DNA of 56,000 bases from Cryptomeria japonica (lineage: Eukaryota; Streptophyta; Pinopsida; Cupressales; Cupressaceae): positions 143,058,247 to 143,114,246 of the forward strand of contig NC_081412.1 in assembly GCF_030272615.1 (NCBI RefSeq), read 5' to 3'. The number at the start of each line of letters is the position of its first letter. Within the stretch, counting starts at the first letter, position 1. A program made the position numbers and the translations under genes. This document shows positions 1-10,233 of the stretch, one piece after another. The notes below the pieces were generated by a model, which saw only the letters and a list, made by a program, of their open reading frames with translations, had not been told where the DNA came from and made no database searches.

Positions 1-2
1 CA

Positions 3-182
3 GAGTCTACTATGGAAGGGAGTAATGATCTACCCCTTGTACATTCACACTTGATTGATTGGGGGCAAGAAGGAAAACCAACGTTGGATTGGTTTGAAAA
101 TGATGAAGCACTTGCATAATTCCTCAGAGTCAGGGAGGGAGATCCACTCTCTGGCCCTATGAACAACATGCAACTTAAATGA
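3..182 (+). pseudogene. Short decayed reading frame, possibly the end of a gypsy polyprotein
   Basis: Read from base 3, this stretch is open for 38 codons, meets one TAA, and then continues for about 20 codons to TGA. The composition is protein-like, with the stretch HLIDWGQEGKPTLDWF. It lies upstream of the antisense PMD gene and of the plus-strand polypurine tract at 14851. The 3' end of a Tat-type Ty3/gypsy polyprotein would be expected in this place. No catalytic motif is visible, so the assignment rests on position only. The reading frame enters from outside the window. Confidence 0.25.
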
Positions 183-2430
183 TATTATACCTAAGGGATA
201 GGTTAGTTTAGGTTTTATTTTCCACATTGCATATCATATTATTCAAAGCACTACATTACATATAGTTTCTTTTTTAAAATGCATCGCATTCGCAAAGTTT
301 CTGCATTTTCATATAGCAGCACCAATGAAACAAGGCAACTGTTCAAGTTTATCATTCTTTTGCATTCAAGAGAAACAAGGGTCATCTCCTTTCTTAGATA
401 TTTGGACATGAAGTCTTTGAGGTCCTAAGTTCATTTATTTTCAACATTACCCTATGATGACGCTTTACTTATGATTGGGTAGTGATTTCACTATTTGAGA
501 CTTGTTAACCTAATCTATCGATTTCTATATCTCAAGCATATTAAGAAGATCTCTAATTCATTCTAGACACCTAGTTGATCATATGACTAGTGAAAAATCT
601 AAAATTCTACTTTAGCGCCACTGTAATTGTCACACCCAAGTAGGTTTCATTACTTACAAGTCAAGGCAAGAAAAAAAGAAGAAAAAGAGCTATGCCAAAT
701 ATCCATCTCAAGGCAAAAAGAGAAATGATATATAACTGAAATATCACACATGCAAGTGTGAAAAAAAGATTGAATATGGGAACATGCGAGTCACTCCATC
801 AAGGTTATGAACGCCTATTGGCAATGGAGCAATATTTGAGAAATTATAGTCTATAACCTCATCGGAGCTCTAAAAGCTTGTTGGCAGTGAGGCTCTATTC
901 GGGATGCTTTTGAAGTTAGGATAATCCACATAGCTAGTCATATAGGATGCTAAGGATCTTTAGTGAGCACAAGAGCGATAATTAACTCATCTACACACAC
1001 ATGGGCAAAAGAAGATCAAAGTTTCAAGAACCAATGGGGAAGTTTTCTGCATCTCCATTTGTAAATCCTAGTCACTAAGTGTGTTCAGTTGAATGTTCCA
1101 AAGGACCTTAAGAATTGATTGACTGCTTATCTATGAAATGTTTTGCACCTCCATTTCAATTGGTGTATTACAAATTCTAAAACAAACACAATCAACCTTG
1201 TTCGAAAAGGAAATGCATCTGCATCATGCATATTGCATTAACATAGGTTATGTCAAAAATTCATTGTCTCCACATGCATTTTGTAGATCATCATGTCATA
1301 TAGGTTTGCACACTAGGGGCATAACTAAAAAAAATCTAAAAATCGTAAAAAGTCCTAAAAAAATCCTAAAAAAAAAGCATATAAAGTCCTAAAAAAATCC
1401 AAAAACAGTAAAAAACTTAAAATACCCAAAATAGTGAAAAAAATTCAAAATACCAAAAACATTCAAATATCAATCCACAAAAATCCCAAAACAGTGAAAA
1501 AGCTCTTGGAAAAGAACTAAAAATCGAAAATCAATCAAAAAACTTGCAATAAAATATCTTGTGAGAAATAAATACCCTAGCAGATATCTAGCAAATGCTT
1601 CGCACGAGATCAACAAAGGATATGACTATCCAGTCAAACATCTGCAATCAACTAATCAAATAGTCTTATCAATCGTATCATATCCATATCAAAGTGATCA
1701 TTATCTTGTCTTAAACAAATGAGGATACACTCAAAATTAGACAGGTCAGTCTTAAACAGGGTCCGCAACTTTTTGAGATCAAACATTATCAACCATCACA
1801 TCAGGTAACTAAGACCGAAGGCACAAGCTCATTATAGCTGCTGAATTTTGTCCAGGTCAGTCTTTATCTTTTATCATTTGGCGACAAATTATGTTCCTAT
1901 GCTACTCAGGGATGTCCACAAGTGACTAGAGGAGCCATGATGGGCATTATCTTTTTCTTTGTTTGATGTTTGTGGTGTGAACTGATGAAATTCTAGGGAA
2001 ATTGCTCTAGTGGGTGTCTATGATAGGAGCATTCAGCTATTGGATGCCACACATACCTCAACCCCTAGTGTAATTCCTAGAATGGAGGGTTCACTCCTTG
2101 TCTGCTACGTGTTTGTTTCTACAATGAGATATCTTGCATCTTGGTTTCTTATACCCTGATTTTCTATGCTTCATTGTTCAATAATAAGGCTCAATGATGA
2201 ATATACATTGCACAATAAAATATGTGACACAAGTTCATGATTCTTTCAACTTCATTCTCATCTCATGTGTTTTTGGATAGTTTGTTGATTTCTCATCTTC
2301 TCTCTAAATTGCTTTCTTTCTAACATTATTTCTATCATCAGTCTCTTCTCTCTATCATCTTACTAACATTTCTTCACAGTGCATCTGAGTTAAAAATTTG
2401 TTGTGGCATTATCCTACAAAAACAAAAAAA
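183..2430. other. AT-rich spacer without a recognisable gene
   Basis: No reading frame here resembles a known family. Bases about 1320-1550 are strongly A-rich with degenerate repeats of the type AAAAATCCTAAAA and AAACAGTGAAAAAG. Such stretches are common in the untranslated parts of large gypsy elements. I read this as the noncoding interval between a gypsy polyprotein and its antisense accessory gene. Confidence 0.4.
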
Positions 2431-2510
2431 GATTTCATTGCATTCAAATAGATTCCATTGCATTCAAATAGATTCCATTGCATTCATATAGATACCATAG
2501 CATTCATAAA
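2431..2510. repeat. 20-bp tandem repeat, four copies
   Basis: Four consecutive 20-bp units begin at 2431, 2451, 2471 and 2491. The consensus is GATTCCATTGCATTCAAATA and divergence increases towards the last copy. It is a local minisatellite in noncoding sequence. Confidence 0.9.
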
Positions 2511-2677
2511 TATCAATTAATATGCATTCATTAGCATTATTGATACATACATATAAAAAACCATTGCATTCGTGAATCATATAGAATCAAATAGATATAC
2601 ATCATATAACTCATAGCACCATATAAGCATACATATAAAGCAAAACATAAATAGATCGCTGCCAAAAACTACATATC

Positions 2678-2702
2678 ATATATATATATATATATATATA
2701 TA
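2678..2702. repeat. (AT)n microsatellite
   Basis: An uninterrupted run of about 12 AT dinucleotides lies just past the 3' end of the PMD gene. Confidence 0.95.
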
Positions 2703-2773
2703 ACTAAAAAATGATAATGTCTACAAATACAATAAACAAGCCCGAAGGCTCAGATAACATGATCAAAAATGTC

Positions 2774-4487
2774 TCAACCAACACTGCCTTTGTCAACAGG
2801 TGGATCCTGTCCACTAGGTCCTATCCCAGAATGTCGAGGTGGTCCCATAACACCACCACTCCTAGTCTGTCGAGAAGTAGATCGACTCGATCTCCTCCCC
2901 ATGAAGGCACTATAACTAGGCTCTCTCTGACCCTCAGGGATAGCTCTCTCATAAGCCTGTCAATAATAAATAGCCTCCTATGTAGCAACAAAATATCTAT
3001 CTGCCTGGTCGCGTGCCTCTGTCGCTAGTCCGAATAGCTGATCATATGCATCCATGGTGATCTGAGCTCTCCTAACTACATCATCTCTCTTCCTATGGAG
3101 ATGATCCCTCTCAGCCTCTAAAGCACCATAGTCTACACAGTAGACCTCTCGCTTGACATCTCATCTAGCAACCTCCTCCTCCAAACTTGGAATCTGCACT
3201 CTAAGAATCTGGGAATCATCCTCATCGCCCACCTATCCTCTCCCACCCTTTGCAGAAAGCACATCCTCTAGCACCAACATATCATTATCATCATCTCCAT
3301 CCTTGCTTCTTAATGACTATGAAGAATCATCGCTATCCCCACTGCTGATAGACTCAGTGTCTCCACCAATGTCTACGTCCTCATCTCCACCTCCCTCATT
3401 TCCTATCTCATCCTCTCCCTCTGCTCCCTCATCTCCCTCAGCTCCTCCCTTGGCTCCACCTTCCTCTCCTCCTCCGACTCTCTCCCCCAACTCTAGCCTC
3501 AATCTCGGCCTAGGATGGCAAATCTGTTGTTTTGTAATTGGAACAACAGGATCAGTAAGGGGAATCGACTTGTGTTTGGCAAACCATGCATCATACTCCA
3601 GCATAGTCCCTCAATCCGCTGCACCTCTACCCCAACCCCAGAGTAATAGTTGAAGAGCATCAAACTTAGAAGAAGCAACATGTGGCTATATGCACACCCC
3701 ACAATTAGATACCCTCTGAGAGACAAGAGCAAAGTAAGTAGTAACAACTGGTGTCACCTATACCTCTCCAAACTGTCTCAATACCTGACCTAAGACATAC
3801 ATCTCTATAATCCACTATGTCTCAAAAGTTCTACTGATCAGATACCTCTGTTATTGACAGAAAGGCAAGTGTACTATGTCATCTGCCCAACCGAGGCAAT
3901 CTAAGTATGGTCTCCAAATAAAATGTTGTAGTATGTCAAACTGATCTCTCCAATACAAGGTGTTATCTAAACCCCTGTGTCTGATACCTGTTGTGTACCT
4001 AAAAGAATATGACTCACTAGGCTGCAAATCAACATGAATGACAGGTCTACAAATAGAAATATGCTAACATGCCCAAGTTTGGAGCAGTGTCACACCACAA
4101 CTGATAGACCGATATCCAAGATATACAATCTCATGCATCTGATAATACAACATGGCCAATAGACATGGAACCCATGCATATCCTTGTCAATGAACAATCA
4201 TATCATGGAGCACTTTTCCCCATCCCACTAGAAATTCGTGACCTCATATGTCAGGTATCAACAAACAACCAACAACACTGCATAGTATAATAGTCATGTC
4301 ATCATAATCTAACCGAGCCCAAGGGATGTTATATCGGCCACTGAACTGCAAGTCCTGTCCCTCACACTCAAAAAGTGCACACAATCTAGCAATGCCATCG
4401 TCATGGTTGTACACAATTCTCTCACCATGAATCAGAATATGTAGTATACGCCATACATCCTCTAAGGTAATGGATGCTTCCCTAGTT
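2774..4487 (-). pseudogene. Plant mobile domain (PMD) protein, 3' part, split by copia element A
   Basis: The minus strand continues a PMD (aminotransferase-like, MAIN-type) protein from the fragment at 13807-14004. The first residues after the break read TREASITLEDVWRIL, the classic PMD block that normally follows SFHLP. Downstream there is a long stretch with several in-frame stops, for example near 4242 and 4063. Then come a Gly/Glu/Asp-rich acidic segment (about 3320-3500), a charged helical segment, and an Arg/Ser-rich tail that ends at TGA 2774-2776. PMD proteins occur as host genes and as cargo of plant transposable elements. Because a plus-strand polypurine tract and LTR follow at 14851, I infer an antisense accessory gene of a Tat-like Ty3/gypsy element. 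The gene is broken by the insertion and by stops. Confidence 0.75.
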
Positions 4488-4492
4488 GGAAG

Positions 4493-6028
4493 TGTTGGCA
4501 TTATAATAGACAAGGAAGATTGTTGGCATTTCAATAAGGATATTGAGAAGGTTGTTGATGATTATGGATATAATTGCTAAAGGATGTTTACTGTCTTAAT
4601 ATTATTATTTTGTCATTGATGTCAAGAAATTGATTTTCTAATTTAGTATGATGGTGCCATATCTTAAGAAGTATGATTTGATGAGTATAAAGATTTCGGC
4701 AAAAGACATAGAAAAAATGTGATGAGTAAGGGGAGGAATAAGTTATTCAATGGGCAACTATCACCGAGTTAGACAATGATGAGATCATGATGTTTAGATT
4801 GTTTTGATATCCTACATATGTTATTGATTGTAAGGTTAATACTATACTAAGTTACCGAGCAAAGAACCTAGCTGGTAAACCCTAAAGAACCTAGTCGGTA
4901 AACCCTAAATAACCTCATCGGTAAACCCTAAGGTTATCGCTATCGGTTAATGAAGGCAGAATGTCTACCGAGTGAAGTTTAGTATTTACCGAGTTGCAAC
5001 TGAGTAATAACAGAATGCATTGAATGAATAAAAGCATTATTTAATGAAGGAAGCTGATGAGCTAGCTATGATTAAATGTTTGGTATGTCGTGAATGAAGT
5101 TTGTTAAGAATCTATGGCAAAGGAAAATCGGCAGGAAGATCTACAACTCAGATTCAACCGCAATACCCTAGCACAAGTTCTAAGAAATGTATGCAAGTTC
5201 CAAGGCGGGGTAAAATGTTTTCAGATTGAAGGATACATTGAACCTAGTCAAGTTTGAAGATCTGATGGCTATGATTGATCATGGAAAATGTGATCAAGGA
5301 GATTAAGCAGTTGGCAAGTTGTTTATAAATAAGGAACTACTGATAAACAATGTATGCTGGCAAGTGTATGCACATGGATGCTACATAGTGATTACCGAGC
5401 ATAAAAGCTTGAAGACCTATTTGAATAACAGAGTATAAAATGTAGCAGATGGACAAGATAAGTCCTATTGTATTGAGCAAATAAGAATCTACTTTAGCAT
5501 TTTTAGATGTGAAGTTGTAGATAGATTTTTATTACTGTTATTTTGTAAAGTGACAAAAAATCTCTTAACCGAGTGGACTTAACAGTCTTATTTGTAAAAC
5601 CCTCTAGCAAGGTGACATTCTGATTGAGAGTTTCAAATCTTTTAACAAGGTCACTTCTAACAAGGTGAAGATCCTAACAGATCTGAGGGAAATCCCTTAA
5701 CCAGGTCACATCTAGCAATGTGTTTGTAATCTTTAACAAGATCTGCTTTTAACCAAGCATACTCTAGAAGAGTATATTTCTTAGTGGGTTCGAAATCCCA
5801 CAGTGGTTTTTCCCTATTTGGGTTTCCACGTTAAATCTGGTGTTATGAGTGTTATGATGTTTATATGCTTATGAGTTTGCATGTTTAGCAGTTTTGGTTA
5901 TATTGCTGAAGTATATGTTACCAAGGTTGAATCTGTTGTTTTATTGAAGATTAAGTTTGTATGATTCACCCCCCCTCTCATCTTATTAGCTTGGCATCTG
6001 TACTTAACATTAAGTATCAGAACTATCA
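4493..6028 (+). repeat. 5' LTR of copia element A
   Basis: This 1536-bp LTR starts TGTTGG and ends ATCA. A TATA-like TTATAAATAAGG lies at 5322-5333. A 23-bp tandem repeat containing GGTAAACCCTAA is present three times at about 4872-4932, against two copies in the 3' LTR. Near the end are the segment TTTTTCCCTATTTGGGTTTC (about 5809-5828) and a C-rich run before CTCTCA. Both also occur in the other copia LTRs of this window. Confidence 0.93.
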
Positions 6029-6030
6029 AA

Positions 6031-6042
6031 TGGTATTAGAGA
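6031..6042 (+). other. Primer binding site of element A
   Basis: TGGTATTAGAGA starts two bases after the 5' LTR. It matches the initiator tRNA-Met 3'-end complement (TGGTATCAGAGC) typical of plant copia elements, with two changes. Confidence 0.85.
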
Positions 6043-6093
6043 TTTGGACTCTGGAAAGAAAAGTTTAAAGGTACTTGAGGCAAAGATCCAAAG

Positions 6094-7126
6094 ATGTATA
6101 AGAGAGATGCACCGAAGTTGAACAAGTCAAGTTTCTCTACATGGCAGAAAAGGATGAAGTTGTGTATTATTTGGAGAATGATTTCATTGCACCGAGCACC
6201 TATCCATTGACAATGGAAGAGATAAAGGCAAAGCAAGAACATACTCAAGCAATGATTGAAATAACATCTGCATTGACTGACTTAGAGTTTAATGATCTAG
6301 AAGGTTGCAATGATGCAAAGGCAATGTGGGACAAGCTCATATCTGTGTATGGTGGAGATGAACAAGTTCAAAGAGAAAAAGTGGATAGTCTAAGAGGACA
6401 ACTTGAATCTATGAGGATGAATGAAGGTGAGAACATAACCCAGTACAGTACAAGACTAAATAAGATTGTCAATCAAATCAAAGGAGCGGGTGGAACTATT
6501 GAAGAAAAGGATATAACAAGTAAGTTGTTAAGAACCCTTCTACCAGCTTATGCAATCCGAGTCTCTACAATCAATGAATTGAGGTCTGTACCCATATGCC
6601 AGTTTCTTTAGATGCTACTATTGGTAAGCTACATGCATTTGAGTTAAGTAACTTTGATAACAGTGGGTCTTTGGTAAATAAAGTTGAATCTGCATTTAGT
6701 TCTTTTCATATTGGTGAATCTGATGATTACAATGATAGAATGAGTAAGTACACTAAAGGGGATCACAGTGGAGCAAGTGAAAGATTTTGCAAGAACATGG
6801 AAGAAGTACACAAACTATATGAGGAAATCAGAAAGCAAGAAGAGTTTGAAGCACTATTAGCCAGAAGGTTACTGAGAGGCAAAGATAAGTATAAAAGAAA
6901 ATTACCTTTGAAATGTTTCAATTGTGATAAGATAGGACATATGGCTTCTAACTATCCTGACAAAGATTCTACAGAAAAGAGAGATTACCGAGATGACAAA
7001 CAGAAAGATAATCATTACAGAGGACACTGAGACTTCAGAAGAAGAGATAGAAAGTCATGCCTAATAGCTAATGAGGAATCCAATGATGATAAATCAGATG
7101 AAATTGATATAGAGGAAGTAGTTTAT
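6094..7126 (+). pseudogene. Copia gag, element A, frameshifted
   Basis: The likely start is ATG 6094, which opens a frame beginning MYKRDAPKLNKSSFSTWQK, the usual N-terminus of this gag group. The frame shifts near 6160 and again near 6600, so the protein is read in three pieces (6094-6160, 6141-6600 and 6596-7126). The middle piece carries the conserved MWDKLISVYGGDE region of copia gag. The zinc knuckle at about 6914-6955 reads CFNCDKIGHMASNY, so the last cysteine of CX2CX4HX4C is replaced by Tyr. An in-frame TGA at 7028-7030 stands where an Arg codon is likely (CGA to TGA). The reading frame then runs on into the protease region. The product would have been the structural particle protein; this copy cannot make it. 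Confidence 0.85.
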
Positions 7127-7450
7127 GTGGCTATCAAAGATGGATCAGATGAAGAAAGGTACGAAGTAAAATCCCTAATATCTCACATAAATACTAATGA
7201 TTCTTGGATCATATATAGTGGATGCTCACATCACATGACAGGTGATAAACACAAATTTTTTACATTAGAAGATTATGATGGAGGCTATGTAAGATTTGGT
7301 AATGATGCACCATGTCTGGTAAAAGGTAAAGGATCTATAACACTTCTTGACAATGCAAGATGCAATGATGTTTATTGGGTTGAAGGTTTGAAATACAATT
7401 TGTTGAGTGTAGCACAACTAAACAATACAAGATATCGAATAGAATTTTAG
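7127..7450 (+). pseudogene. Copia aspartic protease region, element A, catalytic Asp lost
   Basis: This is the retropepsin-like domain that follows gag in copia polyproteins. The active-site block reads SWIIYSGCSHHMTGD. The family has DSG here, and the Asp codon at 7214-7216 is TAT (Tyr), so the enzyme would be inactive. The rest of the domain is well preserved, including the DGGYVRFGND strand and the block WVEGLKYNLLSVAQL that leads into integrase. It ends at an in-frame TAG (7448-7450) after RIEF, after which the same frame continues. Confidence 0.85.
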
Positions 7451-7483
7451 AAAGGAATTGTCAAAGTTCATGACAAGCATGGA

Positions 7484-8545
7484 ATGTTAGCTGCTACTGG
7501 GACACACACAAAAGGTAACACATTTCACCTTGACTCAGCTCAGAACAAGTGTCTGTATGCAAAGATAGATGATACTTGGTTATGGCATAAAAGGTTTTGT
7601 CATGTAAATTTTGATAATCTGATCAAAATAAGCAAGAAGCACCGAGTAAGAGGTCTACCGTGTCTTGAAAAACCTGAGAATGCTATGTGTCGAGGATGCC
7701 AAATGGGTAAGATGACAAGATCAAGCTTTACAAGAAAGTCTTACACTTCTAAGGGAATTTTAGATCTTGTGCCACTGATATTTGTGGTCCTATGAAAGTT
7801 CAAAGTTATTATGGTGATAAATATTTCATATTATTTGTGGATGATTATTCAAGGATGATGTCAGTTATGTTTTTAAAGGAAAAATCAGAAGCTTTTCAAG
7901 TGTTTAAATGGTACAAGGCAAGAGTTGAAAATGAAATAGGAAGACAACTGAAATGTCTTAGATCAGATAGAGGAGGAGAGTTCACATCTGATGAGTTCAA
8001 CTTACTTTGCAATGATCATGGTATAAAAAGACAAGTCTCTGCACCGAGAACTCAACAACAAAATGGGATAGTTGAGAGAAGAAACAGATCTATTGTGGAT
8101 TGTGCCAGAACCCTAATGATTGAAAATAAAGTGCCACAAACATTTTGGAGAGAAGCAATAAGCATAGTAGTTTACACCCTGAACCGAGTACAACTGAAGA
8201 AAGGAACTTTGAAGACACCATATGAGATCTGGTATGACAAGAAACCTAATGTAAGTTATTTTAAAGTCTTTGGAAGTAGATGCTATGTTCACAAAGATGA
8301 TAGAAATGGAAAATTTGATCAGAAAAGTGAAGAAGGAACATTTCTTGGTTATTCTTCTAGAAGTAAAGCATTTAAGGTCTTCCTTCATCTAACAAAATAG
8401 TAGAAAGTGCAAATGTGAAAATTGATGAATTTGCAGAAAGAAATGATGAAGGAAACTCCAAAGAACCAGAAGATTATGATGAATTTGTCTATGTTCAACC
8501 GACAAGTCTTACCGAGAGAACTGTTGAAGAAAATGAAGAGAATAT
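7484..8545 (+). pseudogene. Copia integrase, element A, one-base deletion
   Basis: The HHCC zinc-binding region is visible as HKRFCHVNF followed by CRGCQMGK. The catalytic core contains CGPMK, FVDDYSR and NGIVERRNR, the blocks that carry the D, D, E triad. A one-base deletion near 7776-7782 destroys the first block (normally HTD before ICGP) and moves the reading frame, which resumes from 7792. A further frameshift near 8380 affects the C-terminal part after FLGYSSRSKAF. The frame is then cut at 8545 by the LTR-like insertion and resumes at 10234. Integrase inserts the cDNA into the host genome; this copy is dead. Confidence 0.88.
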
Positions 8546-8833
8546 TGGTGCAGGAGCACCCTTCTAAGGTCTTCCTCTATTTGGTTTTGTTGAGATTTTG
8601 CTTCTTTATGAAGCCATGTAAATGTAATAAGAGCCAAGAGCTCATTGGTTTTGTTTAGGTCCTAGTTTAGGTCCTAGGTTCACAAGTCTAGGTTGAATTT
8701 TCTTGTGGAGTAGAGGGTATGTGTGCCATTTATGAGTTTGGGGTCCTTTTAGCATGGTTGTGTCCATAGGATGGCCCAATGTAGGCCCAAAAGTCAAGAA
8801 AAGCAACATTGTAAAAGTTGCTCAAAAGTTGCA

Positions 8834-8875
8834 AAAAGTTGCTTGACAACTTTTCAAAGTTGTCATGCAACTTTT
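8834..8875. repeat. Near-perfect inverted repeat (hairpin) in the LTR-like insertion
   Basis: Two 19-nt arms, 8834-8852 (beginning AAAAGTTGC) and 8857-8875 (ending GCAACTTTT), are reverse complements with one mismatch. They are separated by the four bases TTCA. Short direct copies of AAAAGTTGC lie just upstream (about 8813-8833). Confidence 0.9.
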
Positions 8876-9244
8876 CCACCAAATAGGTCATAACCTTAGC
8901 TTGTCATTGGGAACCCTAATCATGGCACACAAACTGAGGAAAAGACATTATAAATTTTTGCAAACCCTAAAATGATGGGTTGGATGTCAGATTGTATAGA
9001 AAAAGGGAAAAGATCTTGACTGTGACTGTTTTTATGTTGCCAGTCGGCACAAATGGAGCAATGAAGGATTGTTAAGAGATTGTTCTGCAAACTAAACTAT
9101 GTTGAGAGTCTTGTATAGTATCTATAATTTTATTTTGAACATTTATACCAGGTTTAATGTGCAGGTTTTGTGTGTTTTGTAAATATTTTGTGAATTACTC
9201 CTTCACTGTCCAGTTTTGGACTGTTTTGTGTAAATGGATTGACA

Positions 9245-9293
9245 ACTCCTATCCCCATTGTGGAAACACCATGAAACCATGGGGAATAGGAGT
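9245..9293. repeat. Inverted repeat around ACTCCTATCCCCAT
   Basis: The left arm 9245-9258 and the right arm 9279-9293 (ATGGGGAATAGGAGT) are complementary except for one unpaired base, with about 20 bases between them. It lies inside the LTR-like insertion. Confidence 0.75.
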
Positions 9294-10055
9294 GAAGACC
9301 TTGTACAATATCTTAGAGCAAGCAGGGCCCCTGAAGATGTAGGAAAGCCTTTCAAAGACCCACTCCTAGGCGAGACTAGACTGTGCTCAGCTAGGAAGGG
9401 TTGAGGTTGCAGAGGTCCATGAGAGCAAGGTAGGACAAGGAAGGAGGCACCCTTTGGAGGAGTTGTAGAGGGGTGTGTGGAGAACCATTGGTGAGAAGGA
9501 GGAGCTGCCACCAATCTAGATAAGGTGGTAAAGACAACAAACCATCACTATGACCTTGGCAGGCCTAAAAACCCTCATAAAAAACCCTCAAAACCCCCTA
9601 AATTCACCTAGGGAAGTGTACGGACATTTGGAGGCCCAAAACTAGGAAAATCTTTGAGCCTTTACCAAATGAATAGCCGTCCCTTTGGGAAGTTTCACAA
9701 GTTTGAGCATCATTTGCAAGAGGGAGCCCTAAAAGTCCGGAATGAAGGCCTAATTGGGCACATTCCTTGTAGCCCTATTTTGTAGGAAAGAAGCAAAATA
9801 GTGAGATCGGTAACAAATAGGAAGGTCAAAACCTCTTGGGGGCACATGAATGGATGGAAAATAATGTCAAAGACCTGTCTTATCCTTGTTAGGACCTAAG
9901 AAGGTGTAGGAGGGGATAAACCCTTATTAGTCGATGTGAGGGTTTTTGAAGCTTGTGAGTAGGTGTGACCTTGGGAGAAGTATCACAGGTTGTTGGTGGG
10001 TGGATTGGGAAAGGTTAGAGGATTCCACAAGCAAGGGAAGTCCTAGAGGCCCTAG

Positions 10056-10228
10056 GGTGTGTTTGGAACACATGGTGATCCAAGGAAAGGATCAAGGAGC
10101 ATAGACTAGACTAGTCTATCCCATATCTATTCCCATCAGATTGAAGGTGTGTTTGGAACACCTGGTGATCCAAGGAAAGGATCAAGCAGCATAGACTAGA
10201 CTAGTCTATCCCATATCTATTCCCATAA
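10056..10228. repeat. 90-bp tandem duplication at the end of the LTR-like insertion
   Basis: Copy 1 starts at 10056 and copy 2 at 10146, both with GGTGTGTTTGGAACAC. The copies are almost identical. Copy 2 ends with the element at 10228, while copy 1 carries seven more bases before copy 2 begins. Confidence 0.92.
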
Positions 10229-10233
10229 AATAT

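Larger units (their letters stand above)
8546..10228 (+). mobile_element. 1683-bp LTR-like insertion inside element A (probable solo LTR)
   Basis: The insertion begins TGGTGCAGGAGCACC and ends CCCATAA. It is flanked on both sides by AATAT (8541-8545 and 10229-10233). Removing it with one copy of the duplication restores the copia reading frame between integrase and reverse transcriptase. It has no coding capacity that I recognise. A tandem copy of its last 83 bp ends CCCATCA, which suggests that the final AA was originally CA. That gives the TG...CA ends and 5-bp duplication of an LTR element. No internal repeat marks two LTRs, so a solo LTR is the simplest reading, though a small non-autonomous element remains possible. 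Confidence 0.75.

Noticed and set aside
1138-1392. 84-codon plus-strand open frame ending in a Lys-rich tail
   Set aside because: The tail is the product of an A-rich low-complexity stretch and the rest has no recognisable motif.
3153-3653. 166-codon Ser/Pro-rich open frame on the plus strand
   Set aside because: It is the antisense shadow of the Gly/Glu/Asp-rich tail of the PMD protein on the minus strand; low-complexity sequence stays open on both strands.
6031-6042. A tRNA-Met gene fragment
   Set aside because: Only about 12 bases match, next to an LTR end, as expected for a primer binding site; no cloverleaf is present.
8422-8658. 78-codon frame following integrase of A
   Set aside because: It is a shifted frame that runs across the junction of the LTR-like insertion at 8546; the true copia frame is restored only when the insertion is removed.
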